A stretch of 8,993 nt of DNA. Origin: Helicobacteraceae bacterium. GTDB taxonomy: Bacteria > Campylobacterota > Campylobacteria > Campylobacterales > Sulfurimonadaceae. The notes under the pieces were generated by a model. The model was not told the origin of the DNA. It saw only the letters and a list, made by a program, of their open reading frames with translations, and searched no databases. Each line of letters begins with the position of its first letter. The stretch's first letter is position 1. The stretch covers positions 1-8,993 of the forward strand of contig CANMHZ010000037.1 of NCBI GenBank assembly GCA_947497635.1. The letters are read 5' to 3'. Of the stretch, positions 5,894 to 8,993 are shown piece by piece. Made by a program: the position numbers and the translations under genes.

Positions 5894-7593
5894 CCGATCA
5901 ATTCCGTTAGTTTTTCCATCACTTTATCGGCATCAACGGTAATCATCTCACTTGTTGCACGTACCAAAATTTGAACGTGTCCATTATTGAGCTCTTTTCC
6001 GACAATAACGGTAAAAGGGAATCCTATAAGCTCTGCATCGGACATTTTGAATCCAAAACGCTCTTTACGATCATCTAATATTGCTTCAATCTTATGTGTT
6101 CCTAATGTTGCGTAGAGTTCTTCCGCATAGGCTAAATGTGCCTCTTCTTTGATATTTGAGACCATAACATTGACCATATAAGGAGCCGTTGTGTGCGTCC
6201 AGATACACCCTTTTTCATCATGATGCTGTTCGATAACAGCTGCAACAAGACGGCTAACACCCATCCCGTAGGTTCCCATAATAAAGGGTTGAGAACGACC
6301 ATTTTCATCCAAGAATTCAGCTTTGAGTGGTGCCGAGTAGACCGTACCCAATTTAAAGATATGTCCAACTTCGATCCCCTTGGTATGCAACAGTTTTCCC
6401 TCACAGTGGGGACACCCATCACCAATAGCTACCGCAACAAGATCCGCAAACGGTACATCACCCATAACACTCAAATCGACCCCGACGAAGTGATAATCCG
6501 CTTCATTGGCACCACAAATCATCGACGTAGCATTACGAGTATCGTTGTCCATCACAAAACGGATTTTATCCTGATCAAGTGCCCCGATGAAACCCGGTAC
6601 CAAACCAATCTCCGCAAGTTCTGCTTCACTAATATCCACGAGATCAATCGCACCCACACTGTTACGGGCTTTCACCTCTTGAAGTTCATCGCATCCACGA
6701 ATGAAGAAACAAACAGGTTCACTTCCCTCTTCATAGACAGCACGCAGTACAACCGCTTTGAGAGTGTAATAAGGATCAACGTGGAAAAAATTGCTCAAAT
6801 CTTCAATGGACTTGATATTCGGTGTTTTGAATTTTGCAAAAGTGGCTTCGGGTGCTTCTGGAATAACTACACGTGGCGAGCGACGGGCTGCTTCAACATT
6901 CGCTCCATATTCACACGTATCACACACAGCTAAGGTATCTTCACCGCTAGAGGCTAGTACCATCAACTCTTTAGAACCCGTACCGCCGATTGCGCCGCTG
7001 TCCGCTTCAACAATCCGAAACGTCAATCCTAAACGCTCTAAAATACGTTTATACGCCGCTTCCATTGCATCAAATTCACGATCCAAATCTTCGGTAGTCG
7101 CATGGAAACTGTATCCGTCTTTCATCACGAACTCACGCGCCCGCATCAATCCAAAACGGGGACGCGCTTCATCACGGAATTTGGTTTTAACTTGATAAAC
7201 ATTCAAAGGGAGCTGTTTATAACTCGTGATACGATTACGGACGATACTTACCATCATCTCTTCATGGGTAGGTCCGAGAACAAAAAGATTGTCTTTACGG
7301 TCACGAAAACGCAAAAGTTCTTTACCAAACTTTTCAATCCGTCCACTCTCTTGCCACAACTCAGCAGGGGTGACAAAACTAAGATCTACTTCAAGCGCAC
7401 CACACGCCGCCATCTCTTCATTGATAATCGTTTCAATTTTTCGTAAAACACGTTTACCTAACGGTAAAAAATTGTACAATCCACTCGCCACTTGGGCTAC
7501 AAATCCCGCACGGGAAAGATAGATATGACTTGGAAGCTGGGCATCCTTTGGGGACTCTTTGGTCGTAGGGATATAGGCTCGTGAAAAACGCAT
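5890..7593 (-). CDS. proS: prolyl-tRNA synthetase, bacterial type with editing insertion
   Basis: Class II aminoacyl-tRNA synthetase charging tRNA-Pro in the cytoplasm. Its 567 residues are close to the E. coli enzyme. The N-terminal catalytic part includes SRAGFVAQVASGLYNFLPLG (27-46) and GPTHEE (107-112). Motif 2 is at 139-164 (FRDEARPRFG, then FVMKDGYSFH). The YbaK-like insertion that clears mischarged alanine spans roughly 224-400, with a lysine at 279 that may match the editing lysine. Motif 3 is GMGVSRLV (443-450), followed by the C-terminal anticodon-binding domain from about 472. Two CxxC pairs, CDTC (224-227) and CPHC (394-397), bracket the insertion and could bind a metal. The start is firm: AAAGGA at 7599-7604 is 5 bases from the ATG, which shares one base with the hemA stop (TAATG). 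The stop overlaps fxsA by 4 bases. Confidence 0.97.
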   Translation of the reverse strand: MRFSRAYIPTTKESPKDAQLPSHIYLSRAGFVAQVASGLYNFLPLGKRVLRKIETIINEEMAACGALEVDLSFVTPAELWQESGRIEKFGKELLRFRDRKDNLFVLGPTHEEMMVSIVRNRITSYKQLPLNVYQVKTKFRDEARPRFGLMRAREFVMKDGYSFHATTEDLDREFDAMEAAYKRILERLGLTFRIVEADSGAIGGTGSKELMVLASSGEDTLAVCDTCEYGANVEAARRSPRVVIPEAPEATFAKFKTPNIKSIEDLSNFFHVDPYYTLKAVVLRAVYEEGSEPVCFFIRGCDELQEVKARNSVGAIDLVDISEAELAEIGLVPGFIGALDQDKIRFVMDNDTRNATSMICGANEADYHFVGVDLSVMGDVPFADLVAVAIGDGCPHCEGKLLHTKGIEVGHIFKLGTVYSAPLKAEFLDENGRSQPFIMGTYGMGVSRLVAAVIEQHHDEKGCIWTHTTAPYMVNVMVSNIKEEAHLAYAEELYATLGTHKIEAILDDRKERFGFKMSDAELIGFPFTVIVGKELNNGHVQILVRATSEMITVDADKVMEKLTELIG

Positions 7594-8867
7594 TATTTTC
7601 CTTTATGGGATTTTTGGATGGAGGGGGTTTGATCATCGTTCATTAAAAAACTCAATGCGTCGATCAGGGCATCGGTTCGCAATGGATCCGCATGACAGCG
7701 CATTTGCTCCGTTATGGGGTGTAAAAAACGTTTTACCGCTTGTTGGGTTGCCTTTTCAAGCTCATCTTCGTACTCTTTAGAAATAAATCCTTTATCGATA
7801 ACCCGTGCCGCTTCGATATGAGCTGCATGATACGCACGTTCATAGATGTTTTTAATCAACGGTTCAATAGAGAGGGCTTTTAGCCACTCAAAAAAAGCGG
7901 TAGCATGACGACTGACAAGGACAAAAGAGGTACGTGCCTCATCTTCACGCATCGAAATATTGGCACTCACAATCTCTTTTAAGTCATCAATTCGGTAGAC
8001 ATGGATGCCATTACCACTTTCACACTCAATATCTCGCGGAACTGCCATATCAAACCAATAGCGCTCAAACGGTACAGATTTAACCATATCATCGGTAATA
8101 ATCGCAGAGAGTGCCCCTGTCGCAGTAAATACCATCGAATACTCATTTAGAGCACTTTTTAGCTCCTCATATCCTCGTACCGTTGCACCACATTCTTTGG
8201 CAATTACGTCTGCTTTACTTCGTGTACGATTCATCAAACACACATTAGCCCCATGGGCACTCAAATGTTTGCACGTAATGACCGACATCTCACCCGAACC
8301 GATCACCAGCACTTTTCTGCCTTGAAAGCTTTCGACACATTCACGCGCTTTTGAAACAGCAACACTGGCGATAGAGACAGGCTTGGAGGATATATCGGTT
8401 GCATTGCGAATCTCAGCTGCACATTTTTGGGCCGCCAACAGTGCACGAGAAAGTTTAAGTCCGCAATAGCCATTCTCACTGCAAAGACGAAATGCATCTT
8501 TAAGCTGACCTAAAATTTGAGTCTCCCCAACGACCATCGAATCCAATGAACTCGCCACACTAAAAAGATGATGAATTGCCCCATAATCATCGAAAATATC
8601 GGCGCGTGATTTCAAATCATCGCTGGAGCTTTTCGAATGTTCTGCCAACAGTAAGAGAAGATGTTTGGTTGCTTCATCCACATGAGAACAGCTACATACG
8701 ATCTCTATACGATTGCACGTTGAGAGGAGAATAGCTTCATTAATAGTGGCATGAGCGTTTATACGAACCAACATCTCTTTTTTCATGTCATCATTCACAA
8801 ACGCCAGCTTTTCACGCTGAACCAATGTCGAATTTTTATGCGAAAAACTAATGACAAGATAGTGCAT
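7593..8867 (-). CDS. hemA: glutamyl-tRNA reductase
   Basis: First committed enzyme of the C5 route to haem: it reduces the glutamate on Glu-tRNA to glutamate-1-semialdehyde using NADPH. With the ATG at 8867 it has 424 residues, normal for the family. The catalytic cysteine is in LLSTCNRIEI (Cys51). Further landmarks are SSLDSMVVGETQILGQ (about 107-122), which shapes the active site, the NADPH-binding glycine motif VLVIGSGEMS (about 186-195, usually GAGEMG), NRTRSKA (213-219), and a long helical C-terminal dimerisation region from about 310. A TTG one codon earlier (8870) is in frame, but the ATG forms a TGATG junction with the upstream stop, so I prefer it. No strong Shine-Dalgarno is seen, which suggests coupling to the upstream gene. 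It shares one base with proS. Use of this gene implies the bacterium makes haem from glutamate, not from glycine and succinyl-CoA. Confidence 0.97.
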   Translation of the reverse strand: MHYLVISFSHKNSTLVQREKLAFVNDDMKKEMLVRINAHATINEAILLSTCNRIEIVCSCSHVDEATKHLLLLLAEHSKSSSDDLKSRADIFDDYGAIHHLFSVASSLDSMVVGETQILGQLKDAFRLCSENGYCGLKLSRALLAAQKCAAEIRNATDISSKPVSIASVAVSKARECVESFQGRKVLVIGSGEMSVITCKHLSAHGANVCLMNRTRSKADVIAKECGATVRGYEELKSALNEYSMVFTATGALSAIITDDMVKSVPFERYWFDMAVPRDIECESGNGIHVYRIDDLKEIVSANISMREDEARTSFVLVSRHATAFFEWLKALSIEPLIKNIYERAYHAAHIEAARVIDKGFISKEYEDELEKATQQAVKRFLHPITEQMRCHADPLRTDALIDALSFLMNDDQTPSIQKSHKGK

Positions 8868-8993
8868 CAATAGCTTCTTTGTATCACAGTTGTAATGATG
8901 GCACGCAATGCCACCTCATCAGGGACAGCCAAAATTGCTTCATCACATAGACGTTGCGCATAGCCGTATGATTTCTCAATTACCCCATATTTT
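8867..8993 (-). CDS. ispB: polyprenyl diphosphate synthase, C-terminal fragment
   Basis: An open frame enters from the right edge and runs 41 codons to a TGA at 8869-8867, so only the C-terminus is present. The peptide begins KYGVIEKSYGYAQRLCDEAI and ends VIQRSY. A tyrosine- and alanine-rich helix with a Cys-Asp-Glu-Ala segment followed by a short final helix is typical of the end of octaprenyl/heptaprenyl diphosphate synthases; the Asp-rich catalytic motifs would lie outside the window. This enzyme would make the isoprenoid side chain of menaquinone. Identity rests on the tail and on the order polyprenyl-synthase - hemA - proS, which I remember as conserved in Campylobacter and Helicobacter (HP0240-HP0238). 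The stop shares one base with the hemA ATG (TGATG). Confidence 0.65.
   Translation of the reverse strand, partial: KYGVIEKSYGYAQRLCDEAILAVPDEVALRAIITTVIQRSY

Noticed and set aside
6193..6933. 246-codon open frame on the plus strand, opposite proS
   Set aside because: It is fully antisense to conserved catalytic and editing parts of proS, its product is rich in Thr, Asn, Ile and Phe with no recognisable domain, and no convincing Shine-Dalgarno precedes it. It is a mirror of proS codon use.
1..8993. Novel defence, mobile or CRISPR-type system
   Set aside because: All coding space is taken by recognisable housekeeping or respiratory-cofactor genes on one strand. No transposase, integrase, tandem repeats, tRNA gene or long unexplained gap was seen.

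Overview
The window is a gene-dense stretch of core chromosome in which every gene lies on the minus strand. It most likely comes from a free-living Campylobacterota (Epsilonproteobacteria) of the Sulfurimonas/Sulfuricurvum type. This rests on three things: the gene order polyprenyl-synthase - hemA - proS - fxsA - (dsbC-like) - hemC - ubiD, which as I remember it closely matches the Campylobacter jejuni Cj0541-Cj0546 block and the Helicobacter pylori HP0240-HP0237 block; a long UbiD-family protein of the kind used for menaquinone in organisms without ubiquinone; and moderately AT-rich DNA with tightly overlapping genes. The genus is inference; the class is fairly secure.

Read in the direction of transcription (high to low coordinates), the window opens with the last 41 codons of a polyprenyl diphosphate synthase (8867-8993). 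Then come hemA (glutamyl-tRNA reductase), proS (prolyl-tRNA synthetase), fxsA (small membrane protein), a secreted DsbC/DsbA-like thioredoxin-fold protein with a CPFC active site, hemC (hydroxymethylbilane synthase) and a ubiD-family decarboxylase. These seven genes are joined by overlaps of 1, 1, 4 and about 47 bases, a 3-base gap and another 4-base overlap, so they almost certainly form one translationally coupled operon. A 77-base gap (1824-1900) then carries a perfect TATAAT box for a small single-haem cytochrome c. An 84-base gap (1404-1487) holds two adjacent inverted repeats and a possible promoter for argH (argininosuccinate lyase), which ends 17 bases before the window edge. No gap exceeds 100 bases.

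The common theme is supply of respiratory-chain cofactors. Polyprenyl diphosphate synthase and UbiD serve the menaquinone side chain and ring decarboxylation, HemA and HemC make haem precursors, and the thioredoxin-fold protein and cytochrome c act in the periplasm where cytochromes are matured and used. ProS and ArgH are housekeeping passengers.

I found no mobile element, CRISPR array, tRNA or rRNA gene, or defence-like cassette, and no sign of a wholly new system. The points most worth a second look are the dsbC-like gene whose start and signal peptide are embedded in the 3' end of fxsA, the cytochrome c with an unclear sixth haem ligand and a conspicuous C-terminal cysteine, and the paired palindromes around argH and the cytochrome promoter.
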